From NCBI RefSeq assembly GCF_029193815.1, contig NZ_JARFVC010000001.1, positions 339,767 through 403,766 on the forward strand: a DNA stretch of 64,000 bases, written 5' to 3'. The stretch is from Cytobacillus sp. S13-E01 (GTDB taxonomy: Bacteria; Bacillota; Bacilli; Bacillales; Bacillaceae_L). Of this stretch, positions 17,360 to 25,842 are shown in pieces. Made by a program: the position numbers and the translations under genes. The notes beneath the pieces are model-generated. The model had not been told where the DNA came from. It did not search any database and saw only the letters and a list, made by a program, of their open reading frames with translations. Numbering within the stretch: the first letter of the stretch is position 1; each line of letters begins with the position of its first letter.

Positions 17360-18133
17360 TTACATCGCGTGTGTTCCGCCGTCAACAATCAATGTATCAC
17401 CAGTCACAAAATCTGAAGCCTTCGATGCTAAAAACAACGCCGCACCCTTTAGGTCTGTGTCAGAACCAAATTTGTTTAATGGAGTTGTTGCTAAAATATG
17501 ATCTTTGCCTCTTTCGATCAGTACCTTTGACATTTTCGTTGGGAAAAACCCTGGGGCAATTGCATTAACATTGATATTATGTTTACCCCACTTAACCGCC
17601 AGGTCCTTTGTAAAAGTAATGACTGCCCCTTTACTTGTGTTATAGGCAATTGTATCCATGAATCTAGGATCTGTTCCGCCTAAACCAGCAACAGATGCAA
17701 TGTTAATGATTTTCCCACTGTTTTGTTCAATCATTACCTTTCCAACCGCTTGACTCATTAAAAACGCCCCCGTTACATTAACCTCCATTACTTTATGCCA
17801 CGCCTCTAGTGGCATTTCAGTTACTGGTGATGACCACGTTGCACCACTGTTATTTACTAAAACATCTATCCTTCCAAACTCATTTACAGTTTCTTCTACA
17901 ACCATTTTAACATTTTCTGGATTTGTAACATCACACTTTAAAGCAAGTGATTTTACACCCAATTCCAGTAATCTATTACTTACTTCTTGGCAGGCTTCTA
18001 GTTTTCTAGAACAAACAACAACATTTGCACCTGCTTCTGCAAAACCTACTGCGATTTGTTCTCCTAATCCTCTTCCACCACCTGTTACAATTGCGGTTTT
18101 CCCTTTTAAACTAAATAACTCAAGTACATGCAT
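17360..18133 (-). CDS. SDR family oxidoreductase
   Basis: 257 aa short-chain dehydrogenase. Motifs: TGGGRGLGEQIAVGFAEAGA, VNNSGATWSSP, catalytic Ser in NIASVAGLGG, YNTSKGAV and the C-terminal FVTGDTLIVDGG. The VVCSRKLE sequence after the second strand (Arg/Lys rather than Asp) hints at NADP use. It resembles gluconate 5-dehydrogenase/FabG-like members. AAAAGGAG precedes ATG 18133. It is second in the ACAD10/11-like dehydrogenase operon and may interconvert a keto and hydroxy group of the substrate. Confidence 0.87.
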   Translation of the reverse strand: MHVLELFSLKGKTAIVTGGGRGLGEQIAVGFAEAGANVVVCSRKLEACQEVSNRLLELGVKSLALKCDVTNPENVKMVVEETVNEFGRIDVLVNNSGATWSSPVTEMPLEAWHKVMEVNVTGAFLMSQAVGKVMIEQNSGKIINIASVAGLGGTDPRFMDTIAYNTSKGAVITFTKDLAVKWGKHNINVNAIAPGFFPTKMSKVLIERGKDHILATTPLNKFGSDTDLKGAALFLASKASDFVTGDTLIVDGGTHAM

Positions 18134-18173
18134 ATTGAAAGGTCTCCTTTTAATCGTATTTTTAGTAGATTCT

Positions 18174-19385
18174 CTACTTTCTATATTTACGAAGCTCTAG
18201 CTTTGCCACTTGCGCTTTATGAACCTCATCTGGACCATCCGCAATACGTAATGTACGTGCATTCGCCCATTGCGCTGCTAATGTAAAGTCATTGCTTACA
18301 CCTGCTCCACCAAAAGCTTGAATCGATCTGTCAATAACACGTAAAGCCATGCTCGGAGCAACAACTTTTATCATCGCAATTTCAGCTTTTGCTTCTTTGT
18401 TTCCAACTGTATCCATCATATATGCAGCTTTTAATGTTAATAACCGTGCCTGCTCTATTTCTATTCGAGATTCAGCTATCCACTCTTGAATAACACCCTG
18501 ACTTGCTAACGGCTTTCCAAATGCGACACGCGTCTGGACACGTTCACACATTTCTTCAAGAGCTCGTTCAGCCGCACCGATCAATCTCATGCAATGATGA
18601 ATTCTTCCCGGACCAAGTCTTCCTTGAGCAATTGCAAAGCCTTTACCTTCTCCCCAAAGAATATTGTCTGCTGGTACTCTAACATTGTCATATGTAATTT
18701 CTGCATGACCGTGGGGAGCATGATCATAACCGAACACTGGTAATATGCGTTCAATTTTTACACCTGGTGTGTCAAGTGGAACTAATATCATTGCTTGCTG
18801 CTCATGCTTTGGCGCTTCTGGGTCGGTCTTACCCATTACAATCGCGATTTTACAACGAGGATCTCCAGCACCAGATGACCACCATTTGCGTCCGTTTACG
18901 ACATATTCATCTCCATCCCGGATGATACTTGATTCAATATTTGTTGCATCAGCTGAAGCTACATCAGGCTCAGTCATTGAAAAGCAAGACCTAATCTCAC
19001 CAGCCAAAAGTGGTTTTAGCCACTTGTCTTTTTGTTGCTCTGTTCCGTAGCGTACAAGCACTTCCATATTCCCAGTGTCAGGTGCATTGCAATTAAATAC
19101 TTCTGGACCGATTAATGAACGTCCCATGATTTCACATAGCGGAGCATACTCAGTATTAGTCAAACCTGCACCTAGCTCACTTTCAGGTAAAAACAAATTC
19201 CATAGACCTTGAGCCTTCGCTTTCTCTTTAAGCTCTTCCATGATTGGTGGAACTTCTGACCACCGATTTTCTTGCTTATTTAATTGTTCTTCATATAATC
19301 GTTCATTTGGATAAACGTACTCGTTCATGAAAGCGTTTACTCTTTGTTGTAGCGTGGCAACCTTTTCTGAATATGAAAAGTTCAT
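18174..19385 (-). CDS. Acyl-CoA dehydrogenase, ACAD10/11-LvaC type
   Basis: 403 aa acyl-CoA dehydrogenase-fold protein. Features are [40 protein letters not shown] and the C-terminal [15 protein letters not shown]. The last segment replaces the YEGTxEI catalytic-Glu motif of ordinary enzymes with ADGPDE, as in the ACAD10/11 group. Members of that group work with an APH-fold kinase on 4-hydroxyacyl-CoA by eliminating phosphate. I chose ATG 19385 (GGGGG eight bases upstream) rather than ATG 19400. It is first in its operon, behind a promoter overlapped by a TetR-type operator. Confidence 0.9.
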   Translation of the reverse strand: MNFSYSEKVATLQQRVNAFMNEYVYPNERLYEEQLNKQENRWSEVPPIMEELKEKAKAQGLWNLFLPESELGAGLTNTEYAPLCEIMGRSLIGPEVFNCNAPDTGNMEVLVRYGTEQQKDKWLKPLLAGEIRSCFSMTEPDVASADATNIESSIIRDGDEYVVNGRKWWSSGAGDPRCKIAIVMGKTDPEAPKHEQQAMILVPLDTPGVKIERILPVFGYDHAPHGHAEITYDNVRVPADNILWGEGKGFAIAQGRLGPGRIHHCMRLIGAAERALEEMCERVQTRVAFGKPLASQGVIQEWIAESRIEIEQARLLTLKAAYMMDTVGNKEAKAEIAMIKVVAPSMALRVIDRSIQAFGGAGVSNDFTLAAQWANARTLRIADGPDEVHKAQVAKLELRKYRK

Positions 19386-19417
19386 ATCTTCATCCCCCAT
19401 TCAGTTACGCCAACCTA

Positions 19418-19433
19418 ACTAACCGGTCGGTAT
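19418..19433. promoter_or_regulatory. TetR-type operator upstream of the ACAD10/11-like operon
   Basis: ACTAACCGGTCGGTAT, an imperfect palindrome centred on CC/GG, sits just downstream of a -10 box, where a bound repressor would block initiation. It matches 12787-12802 with two substitutions. ACCGACCGGT-like half sites are typical of TetR-family operators. Confidence 0.7.
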
Positions 19434-19447
19434 GTATCCCTATTACT

Positions 19448-19477
19448 ATAATACAACTGTTAGCAGGATATATTCAA
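19448..19477 (-). promoter_or_regulatory. Sigma-A-like promoter of the ACAD10/11-like operon
   Basis: Minus strand -35 TTGAAT (19472-19477), 18-base spacer, -10 TATTAT (19448-19453). The predicted start of transcription falls close to the TetR-type operator. Confidence 0.55.
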
Positions 19478-19550
19478 GTTTTATTCTAAAAATTCTTATT
19501 AATTAATCAATTACACAGGACTTCTGTTCAATATAAATTTTGATATTATT

Positions 19551-19576
19551 AAAAGTGAGGATTTCTCCCCACTTTT
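19551..19576 (-). terminator. Terminator of the small basic protein gene
   Basis: Minus strand AAAAGTGGGG, six-base loop, CCTCACTTTT then TAATA, directly after the stop at 19581. Confidence 0.65.
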
Positions 19577-19580
19577 GGAC

Positions 19581-19763
19581 TTACAATCCGCCTTCGTATT
19601 TACCATCATTTTTTGGTGCTTTTTCTTTTTTGGCTTTTTTCTTATGCTTTTGGTTTGCAGCATGACTTCCTAATTCATGACTGAATTCAGAATCAGTTGT
19701 TGCCGAATCAAAGCCCTGCTTATTCTTTTGATCTGCGTCATTTTTTTTATTACGTTTTGCCAT
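19581..19763 (-). CDS. Small basic hypothetical protein
   Basis: 60 aa, starting MAKRNKKNDADQKNKQGF, very rich in Lys, Asn and Asp, with TTDSEFSHELGSHAANQ in the middle and KKKAKKEKAPK near the end. An upstream in-frame ATG (19793) lacks a site; ATG 19763 follows AAAGGAG. I do not recognise the family. The small size, basic ends and EFSHE-like core recall small spore-associated proteins (gamma-type SASP, YfhD-like), but that is only a resemblance. It stands alone with its own terminator. Confidence 0.75.
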   Translation of the reverse strand: MAKRNKKNDADQKNKQGFDSATTDSEFSHELGSHAANQKHKKKAKKEKAPKNDGKYEGGL

Positions 19764-19829
19764 CTCCAAACACTCCTTTAGATTATCATGCATAAATAGT
19801 ATCTACAGAGTGAATAGGAAATATTATTA

Positions 19830-20705
19830 TTACTTATAAAGCTTATACAAAGCTTGAGTTCCGCTATTTTCTTCACCTTTTTCAGCTAATTGATCATATA
19901 GGCTTTTTGCAAGTTGTAAACCAGGTGTGTCCATACCCATTGCTTCTGCTTCTTCCAAGGCAATACCCATGTCCTTAATAAAATGTTTAATATAAAAGCC
20001 AGGTTCAAAATTATCAGCAATCATCCTCGGAGCTAGATTACTTAAAGACCAACTACCAGCTGCGCCTGCAGAGATACTTTTTAAGACATTTTCGGGATCA
20101 AGTCCCGCTCTTTTTGCATATGCAATGGCTTCACTGACACCCATCATATTTGATGCAATCGCAATCTGATTACACATTTTAGTATGTTGACCAGCTCCTG
20201 CCCCGCCTTGAAGCACTATATTCGCACCCATCATTTCAAAGACTGGTTTACACTCTTCAAAAACAGCCTTATCTCCCCCAACCATAATCGTTAATTTTGC
20301 TTCTCTAGCCCCTACATCACCACCAGAAACAGGTGCATCAAGTGCATAAATGCTGCGAGTCTTTGCTTCTTCGTAAATCCTTTGTGCTAAAGAAGGCTTC
20401 GATGTAGTCATATCAATTACATAGGTACCTGTTGCTGCATGTGCAAGTATTCCGTTTTTTCCTAAATACACTTCTTCAACATCGTTTGGATAACCAACCA
20501 TAGTGATGATGACATTTGCTGCCTTTGCTACATCTGTAACAGTATCTTTCCAGCTAGCGCCCTTCTTAATCAATTCCATAGCTTTTTCTTTTGTTCTCGT
20601 ATATACAACAACAGGGTAGCCTTGACCTAATAGATGACCCGCCATGCTATTCCCCATAACACCAGTACCTATGAAACCAATCACTGTATTTTCTTTTGAT
20701 ATCAT
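19830..20705 (-). CDS. 3-hydroxyisobutyrate/beta-hydroxyacid dehydrogenase family protein
   Basis: 291 aa NAD(P)-dependent dehydrogenase. Rossmann motif GFIGTGVMGNSMAGHLL is near residues 9-25 and substrate motif DAPVSGGDVGAREAKLTIMV near 120. The catalytic Lys is in GQHTKMCNQIAIASNMMG. These mark the HIBADH/tartronate semialdehyde reductase/glyoxylate reductase group. The open frame extends to 20765, but ATG 20705 with AGGAGGTG eight bases upstream is the start. Downstream of an SDR gene; possibly a hydroxyacid oxidation step related to the neighbouring catabolic cluster. Confidence 0.9.
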   Translation of the reverse strand: MISKENTVIGFIGTGVMGNSMAGHLLGQGYPVVVYTRTKEKAMELIKKGASWKDTVTDVAKAANVIITMVGYPNDVEEVYLGKNGILAHAATGTYVIDMTTSKPSLAQRIYEEAKTRSIYALDAPVSGGDVGAREAKLTIMVGGDKAVFEECKPVFEMMGANIVLQGGAGAGQHTKMCNQIAIASNMMGVSEAIAYAKRAGLDPENVLKSISAGAAGSWSLSNLAPRMIADNFEPGFYIKHFIKDMGIALEEAEAMGMDTPGLQLAKSLYDQLAEKGEENSGTQALYKLYK

Positions 20706-20768
20706 AATAATTACACCTCCTGTACTCCTAATTTTTAAAATAAGCTTTTCTATCAGGGTTTTCACTTA

Positions 20769-21554
20769 CTATATCGACTTAACCATACCACCATCTACTA
20801 AATATGAGTTACCAGTCATATATGTATTTGCACCAGACAGGAAGAATGTTACCACCTTAGCAAATTCCTCAGGTTCACCATAACGGCCTAGCGGAATATT
20901 TTGTTTCATTTTTACTTCTATATCTGCTTTTGTCACACCTTGCTTGTCAGCATTAACTTGATCTAAGAAAGCCACTCTGTCTGTTGCAATGCGTCCCGGT
21001 GCAACTGTATTGATCAGAATATTATCTGGTCCAAGTTCAGAGGCTAATGTTTTGGTTAAACCGACAATACCTAAGCGAAATGTATTAGATAATAACAATC
21101 CAGGTATTGGTTCTTTTATCGACGAAGATGCTATGTTTACAATCTTGCCACCTTGTTTACGTAAATATGGTAAGGTTTCGCGGATTACTCTTATATAACT
21201 TAGCAAGTTCAACTCAAATGCTTGCTGCCATTGTTCATCTGATAATGAATCAAATGTTCCCGCTTGAGGACCACCTGCATTATTTACTAAGACATCAATT
21301 CCTCCGAATTCTACTACAGTCTTATCGACTACATTCTTAATATCTTCTAATTTTGTAATATCAGCTTGAAAAAAGGATACCTTTCCTTTTCCAATTTGTA
21401 AAAGCTCTTGCTGAACACTTTCTAGCTTTTCAGCATTACGGCTAGTGAGCATGACATTTGTACCCTCTTCTACTAATTGTTTTGCAATTGCTTTACCTAG
21501 ACCTTGACTAGATGCAATAACAAGTGCAGTCTTACCATTTAATTGTAAGTCCAT
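20769..21554 (-). CDS. Divergent SDR family protein lacking the YxxxK motif
   Basis: 261 aa with an SDR fold. The cofactor loop is ASSQGLGKAIAKQLVEEGTN (instead of TGxxxGxG), then VNNAGGPQAG and a Ser-rich NIASSSIKEPIPG. Where active SDRs have YxxxK it reads LLLSNTFRLGIVG, a variant found in a distinct FabG-like subgroup. The C-terminus TYMTGNSYLVDGGMVKS is normal. ATG 21554 has GGGGTG. The gene precedes the hydroxyacid dehydrogenase by 63 bases, likely co-transcribed. Fold certain; catalytic mechanism unclear. Confidence 0.85.
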   Translation of the reverse strand: MDLQLNGKTALVIASSQGLGKAIAKQLVEEGTNVMLTSRNAEKLESVQQELLQIGKGKVSFFQADITKLEDIKNVVDKTVVEFGGIDVLVNNAGGPQAGTFDSLSDEQWQQAFELNLLSYIRVIRETLPYLRKQGGKIVNIASSSIKEPIPGLLLSNTFRLGIVGLTKTLASELGPDNILINTVAPGRIATDRVAFLDQVNADKQGVTKADIEVKMKQNIPLGRYGEPEEFAKVVTFFLSGANTYMTGNSYLVDGGMVKSI

Positions 21555-21630
21555 CTAAATCACCCCATAAATAATAATATAATACCAACTATCATTATAC
21601 TGATAATTGTGAAATATATCATTAAATTTG

Positions 21631-21664
21631 AAAAGGGTATCAGATAATTTCCTGACACCCTTTT
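21631..21664. terminator. Bidirectional terminator hairpin
   Basis: AAAAGGGTATCAG pairs with CTGACACCCTTTT around an eight-base loop. It closes the 75-aa gene on the minus strand and would also stop plus-strand readthrough. Confidence 0.7.
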
Positions 21665-21666
21665 CC

Positions 21667-21894
21667 TTATTTTTCTTCCCCTTCAAAAATTTTAATGAAT
21701 TTGTCCATTTCCTTATTAACTTTCGGCTTTATATGAAAAGGATTTTGTGGTTGAACTAAGTTTTCCGGATTTGCGTCTATTTTGACCCCCATTTCATTAC
21801 CAGCTGATGCTGTTGTGTCATTAATAATACTTTCATAACGTTCATCAACATTGAAATCATGCTCATGAAAGTTGTTATTACTTCTTCTTGGCAT
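21667..21894 (-). CDS. Small hypothetical protein
   Basis: 75 aa: N-terminus MPRRSNNNFHEHDFNVDERY, then SAGNEMGVKIDANPENLVQP and a charged, helical C-terminus NKEMDKFIKIFEGEEK. No signal peptide or membrane segment. A strong AAAGGAGGG site precedes ATG 21894 and a terminator follows, so it is a real monocistronic gene. I do not recognise the family. Confidence 0.75.
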   Translation of the reverse strand: MPRRSNNNFHEHDFNVDERYESIINDTTASAGNEMGVKIDANPENLVQPQNPFHIKPKVNKEMDKFIKIFEGEEK

Positions 21895-22107
21895 TTCTTT
21901 ATCCCTCCTTTTTCTTAAATTTTGCTAATTCATTCAGTTGTATGTATGTAAACGTAAGAAGAAAAGATGCTTACACTTTTTGGGTGTAGTTACTATTGTA
22001 AGCTTAACTATGGGAATAATAAGGATTATTTGTTCTTACATTAGACTTTATTGTGCTTAGGCAAGTTTTTTGTGGCTTTGATGATTTTTTTTGCTAAAAA
22101 TAATAAT

Positions 22108-22288
22108 AAAAGCGCAGGGCGCCCGCCTACCTGAGCGTCGATTAAAACCCGCCACGTCCTGTGGCGAACATCGACATCGGCACATCCTGTGCAAGTCAAG
22201 CATAAGACGAGCCGGCTGGAAGGTTGTTCTTTGACCTTCCAGACGGATTGGCTTATACCATAGAGCCGATGGCGCCCGGAGCTAGACG
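22108..22288. repeat. GC-rich nested inverted-repeat element, copy 2 (enlarged)
   Basis: Same outer blocks as copies 1 and 3 (AAAGCGCAGGGCGCCCG at the left, GATGGCGCCCGGAGCTAGAC at the right, GGAAGGT/CCTTCC inside). It carries about 57 extra bases after CGCCTAC, with two CACRTCCTGTG motifs, each within its own small hairpin (GCCAC/GTGGC and GCAC/GTGC). A longer version of the same element. Confidence 0.8.
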
Positions 22289-22350
22289 TAGATAGACAAA
22301 GACACGAAGTTATACACAACCTTACAATTTTATAAATTCCTAAACAACAA
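22289..22350. repeat. Dispersed 60-base tail repeat, copy 1
   Basis: GTAGATAGACAAAGACACG onward, through ACACAACCTTACAATTTTAT, to AACAAAAAAATAG. It is nearly identical to 39722-39789, and its core also appears at 49548-49590. Here it is fused to the GC-rich element, at 39.7 kb it stands alone. Confidence 0.75.
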
Positions 22351-22439
22351 AAAAATAGAGTTACTAAATCTTATCAATTTAATACTCTATTTAACATATC
22401 CATTCCGAGTTCGACCTTGATAAAAGTGCCCATCATTTT

Positions 22440-23486
22440 TTATCGAACTTTTGCTATAATCCCATTGTGAACTTTGATATAACCATGCCTCACTATGTCA
22501 AAGCCAGCCTCATACACGTACAATCCCATTTGACGAATATCCATTAGCTCACGATAGGTGTGATTCATAACGTCCGCCATTACTTTGTAATAAAGTCGTG
22601 ATTTTCGTTGGTCACGTGGTGTTGTCATAATTACATATCCACCTGGTTTTACAAATCTACGGTGAAAGTCGAGAATTTCCGGTTTATGCTCATCAGGAAC
22701 ATGCTCCAGTAAACCTACACTAATTACGATGTCAAATTCGCGTCCATATTTAAGATTACGAATATCTTCTACCACATAATTTATGTTCATTTGTTCCTTA
22801 TACCAAACCTTTGGACTACCGGTTGCCGGATTTTCTCCTAAAAACGGATAGCTTGCTGGAAAATTGCCAAATCGTTCGATTTTACAAAAGGCATCATAGT
22901 CAACCATCACCACCTCACCATCTGGGTACATGGCAGATAGCTGCATGGCTTCATACCCTTCGGCTGCACCTAGAAATAGTATCCTCGGCTTTGATACATC
23001 TAACCCCTGAAAAAGAGCACGCTTGCCACGTGGATCCCAAATACCATCTTCAATTCTGTGGGCATAGTTCCATAATGATAATCTTGTTAAATCTCCTAAG
23101 GCTTCCAACACTTCTGAAAATTTAAAATGCGCCATACTTTTTGTTAACGCTTTCTTTTTATTTGATAACTCAGCTGGCACGTCCTTAACAAACCACTCGT
23201 GAAATGATTTATTAAAATATTCCCATGATGTTTTGACTGGCATTGTTGAAGAATGTTCCTTTTCCCACTGGGTCCTCGATTTGGCGACCGTTTTAACCTT
23301 GTAAGGAGAACCGACATCCTTCCATGACAGCTGTGACCAATCACTAACAACATTCGCATTAATAAATTTATCTAGTTCATTGTTTGTAGAGTTTCTCAGT
23401 TCAACCCTATAGCTAGGTGTTATTAATGTTGTATCAAAATCTTTTTCACTATAAGGATATTGGTTTGGTTCATGTGCAAGAGCCAT
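22440..23486 (-). CDS. Class I SAM-dependent methyltransferase
   Basis: 348 aa. The SAM-binding Rossmann segment starts at about residue 175 with ILFLGAAEGYEAMQLSAMYP and VVMVDYD. Later motifs are DIVISVGLLEHVPDEHKPE and FVKPGGYVIMTTP, as in methyltransferase domain 11/25. The first ~170 residues are a family-specific domain containing several Trp-rich segments (KTSWEYFNKSFHEWF). ATG 23486 has TGGAGG. It is monocistronic. The target (small molecule, lipid or protein) is not identifiable. Confidence 0.85.
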   Translation of the reverse strand: MALAHEPNQYPYSEKDFDTTLITPSYRVELRNSTNNELDKFINANVVSDWSQLSWKDVGSPYKVKTVAKSRTQWEKEHSSTMPVKTSWEYFNKSFHEWFVKDVPAELSNKKKALTKSMAHFKFSEVLEALGDLTRLSLWNYAHRIEDGIWDPRGKRALFQGLDVSKPRILFLGAAEGYEAMQLSAMYPDGEVVMVDYDAFCKIERFGNFPASYPFLGENPATGSPKVWYKEQMNINYVVEDIRNLKYGREFDIVISVGLLEHVPDEHKPEILDFHRRFVKPGGYVIMTTPRDQRKSRLYYKVMADVMNHTYRELMDIRQMGLYVYEAGFDIVRHGYIKVHNGIIAKVR

Positions 23487-23647
23487 ATACTAACCTCCAA
23501 AAAGTTTATTTAGTCATTATACTAATAATGTATTACTTGAAGACTAATAGTCAACAAAAACGATTGATTATTCAGAATATTACTAGTGTATAACCGTTCT
23601 ACCTTTTGAAAAGACTAGAAGCAGATAATGGTAAAGGAGAGTAAAAT

Positions 23648-23830
23648 ATGGGTGCAATTGACCGTGATGGTTACCGATTTGAAACGGAGTATAGTGTCAT
23701 ACATCAAGACGGGGCTTTACATGTTTATAAAGACGGTGATTTTATCAAGGAAATTACATTTAGTTTTCCTGGTGAAAAACCAAGTAGAGAACAAATCGAA
23801 AAGCTAGTCGATGAGTTTTTTGAAGAATAA
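23648..23830 (+). CDS. Small conserved Bacillus protein (YbxH/DUF5370-like)
   Basis: 60 aa acidic protein MGAIDRDGYRFETEYSVIHQ..., with alternating strand-like segments and a helical C-terminus. The start GAIxRxGYxFExEfSVIhQ resembles a small Bacillus family I recall as YbxH/DUF5370; this is from memory and not verified. AAAGGAG lies upstream of the ATG, and a strong terminator follows at 23840. Function unknown. Confidence 0.75.
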   Translation: MGAIDRDGYRFETEYSVIHQDGALHVYKDGDFIKEITFSFPGEKPSREQIEKLVDEFFEE

Positions 23831-23839
23831 TTGAGAATC

Positions 23840-23869
23840 AAACCGTTCCCTGAAACGAACGGTTTGTTT
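23840..23869 (+). terminator. Rho-independent terminator
   Basis: AAACCGTTC, eight-base loop, GAACGGTTT then GTTTGATG, nine bases after the small gene's stop. The stem is symmetric, so it may serve both strands. Confidence 0.75.
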
Positions 23870-23944
23870 GATGTTACACTTAACATGATCTTAATTCAAC
23901 GTAAGAAAAAATCCAATGTGATGAAATACCCAAATGTATTCACT

Positions 23945-24745
23945 TCACCTTGGCAAATCAGAAATCTGATCTATCGGTACGGCAAGACCAACCGATTCTT
24001 CCCCTGATCCGATTGTGGGAATGGTCTTTGCATAAACGACTCCTATCACTTTTCCATCACTATCGATTACAGGACTACCGCTATTGCCTTTATGTATTGG
24101 AGCAGATATTCTCATCGTATTGGTAACTCCAAGAATGTTTCCTTCCATTACAATCTGACTATAGGCGAGTGGATTTCCTATAACATAAATATGATCATTT
24201 TTGGACCAATTATCATTCTTCTGAAGTTCTAAATAGGGAAGATTAGTACCTTCAATTTCTAGTAAAGCAATATCGATGTCTGGGTATGTTTTTTTAACTT
24301 TAGCTGTAAAAAATTCTCCCTTTGGAAAAATAACCAGAATCGATGATAAGTCCTCAATTACATGATGATTTGTGACAATGAACCCGTCAGCGGAAATATT
24401 AAAGCCGGTGCCCTTCACATTATTACCTTCAATTGTGACTACTGCTTCTTTATAATTTTGAATGTTCTCAATCTGAGAGAGTTCATTTGATTTTTTAATA
24501 AAAGCTAGAGAAGGTAGGTTGAATACTTGAACCCAAACGCCTAATCCACTTAACAAAAGTGCGATAACCAGGCCAAAAACGACCAGTTTGCCAATTGTTG
24601 CACGCTGTTTTTTCTTTTTTACTACCTTCTCATCATCTTCTTCAGCAAATAAAAAGTCTTCTAATGAAGGCTCCTCATCCCAAGCATCCACTGGATGTTC
24701 AACGAATTCATCTTGATCATTGTGATTCTCCTCATTATCCTTCAT
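23945..24745 (-). CDS. Membrane-anchored trypsin-like serine protease (HtrA-like, no PDZ)
   Basis: 266 aa. An acidic cytosolic N-terminus (about 45 aa) and the basic VKKKKQRATIGK precede a transmembrane helix at roughly 53-72. The protease domain faces outside. The catalytic His is in GFIVTNHHVIEDL, Asp in YPDIDIALLEIEG and Ser in PIHKGNSGSPVIDSDGK. It ends soon after the protease domain, so no PDZ domain. ATG 24745 (AAGGGG upstream) is preferred over an earlier TTG/ATG. Likely extracytoplasmic protein quality control. Confidence 0.88.
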   Translation of the reverse strand: MKDNEENHNDQDEFVEHPVDAWDEEPSLEDFLFAEEDDEKVVKKKKQRATIGKLVVFGLVIALLLSGLGVWVQVFNLPSLAFIKKSNELSQIENIQNYKEAVVTIEGNNVKGTGFNISADGFIVTNHHVIEDLSSILVIFPKGEFFTAKVKKTYPDIDIALLEIEGTNLPYLELQKNDNWSKNDHIYVIGNPLAYSQIVMEGNILGVTNTMRISAPIHKGNSGSPVIDSDGKVIGVVYAKTIPTIGSGEESVGLAVPIDQISDLPR

Positions 24746-24918
24746 ACCAATACCCCTTTTTAACAAGAGTTCATATGTATATAGTACCACGGGAAGCGAT
24801 TTTTGACTCTAAGGATTATTGATATACAAGATGAAGAAAGAGGGAAAAAAAAAACGCTGTCGCAAAAGAATAAATGGTTCCGTTTTGAGGTACATAACGG
24901 AAAATTGACATTAGAAAT

Positions 24919-24950
24919 GGCATACAAATCGACGTATGCCATTTTTCTTT
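24919..24950 (+). terminator. Orphan terminator hairpin
   Basis: GGCATAC, eight-base loop, GTATGCC then ATTTTTCTTTT. No gene precedes it on the plus strand; probably a leftover of a lost gene or insertion element. Confidence 0.6.
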
Positions 24951-25124
24951 TATATAGGGATTTATAATACCGCTTATAGTAAAATAAAACCATTAATGAC
25001 ATAATAAATTTAAAGGACAATGCTTATTGGACACTCAAAATTATATGTCAATTGGGATGTCAATTCTTACGATATTTCTAAATACATCAGAACTCATCCT
25101 ATATTTAGTAACCAGTGATAATTA

Positions 25125-25316
25125 AAATAAGAGGAGATTTTCCGGTTAAACTGCGTAATAATGCTTGGTTCGGGATAAATAAGCGGAGGTTTTCCGCTTA
25201 AGCAATGCAAAATGATCCATTTTGACGTTTTTTGTGTAAATAGTCGGAATTCTTCCGTCTATTTAAGCTATTTTAAGTGCTATTTCGTAATTAAGAGAAA
25301 TTTCTCCGCTTATTTA
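25125..25316. repeat. Four spaced imperfect palindromes (about 55-base period)
   Basis: Units at 25125-25147, 25177-25200, 25238-25264 and 25288-25316 share the form AATAAG-CGGA-rTTTTCCG-CTTA (for example AAGCGGAGGTTTTCCGCTT). Centres are 53-60 bases apart. Each can form a small hairpin. It looks like a degenerate tandem array. Confidence 0.6.
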
Positions 25317-25329
25317 TTAAATCATGCTG

Positions 25330-25694
25330 ATTCCCTTATCTCTTGGTCCTTGAGGGTTCGCTCTGAGGTCAACCAATATCTGAAGTTTGGAAAGTGTCAA
25401 TCCCAGGATTTTGACGCCCAAATTAGCCATGTGACCACCACCTATATCCTCTATGTGTTTCTTGCCTATTTTCGCAGGGTCAATGATTACGAGACACTTG
25501 GAGGCCTCTTTGAACATGTCAAAGACGAGATGATTGAAAAAAATTTAGCCGAAAGGTTATGGGATATGTTCGAGGAGCTTCTGCAGGTAGTGATCACGGC
25601 TGGTAGCAGACTCTGGAACGGTCGACATCAAAGAGTTCAAAAACTCCCCAGAATACCAATTTCTAAAGGGAGCTATTTGAAGACTCATTTTTAG
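25330..25694 (+). pseudogene. IS4-family transposase remnant (C-terminal part)
   Basis: The plus-strand frame gives QYLKFGKCQSQDFDAQISHV and then YFRRVNDYETLGGLFEHVKDE, the C-terminal region of IS4/ISH-type transposases (the YxxxK-Q-F-G... and FDA.I.H families). The N-terminal two thirds with the DDE residues are absent, and the upstream sequence in the frame is unrelated palindromic DNA. There is no ribosome binding site. A decayed insertion sequence. Confidence 0.65.
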
Positions 25695-25842
25695 GTAAAC
25701 AATTATTTCAAGAGGATAAAGCTGCATAGGCAGTTAAAATGGAATAATAGACAAGCCTTATATAACAAGGGGTTAGGCAGGATTATGAGTTAGAAAATCC
25801 TGTTTATTAAGGCTGCGAAACTCAAGTTATAAATTCCTAAAT

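Larger units (their letters stand above)
21895..22439. other. Gene-free stretch with repeat copy 2 and its tail
   Basis: AT-rich upstream DNA of the 75-aa gene, then the GC-rich palindromic element (22108-22288) and a 60-base tail shared with 39722-39789. No credible gene; an open frame through the repeat (22041-22319) has no ribosome binding site and only repeat-derived sequence. Confidence 0.7.

Noticed and set aside
22041..22319. 92-codon frame within the GC-rich repeat
   Set aside because: Sequence is repeat-derived and differs in frame between copies.
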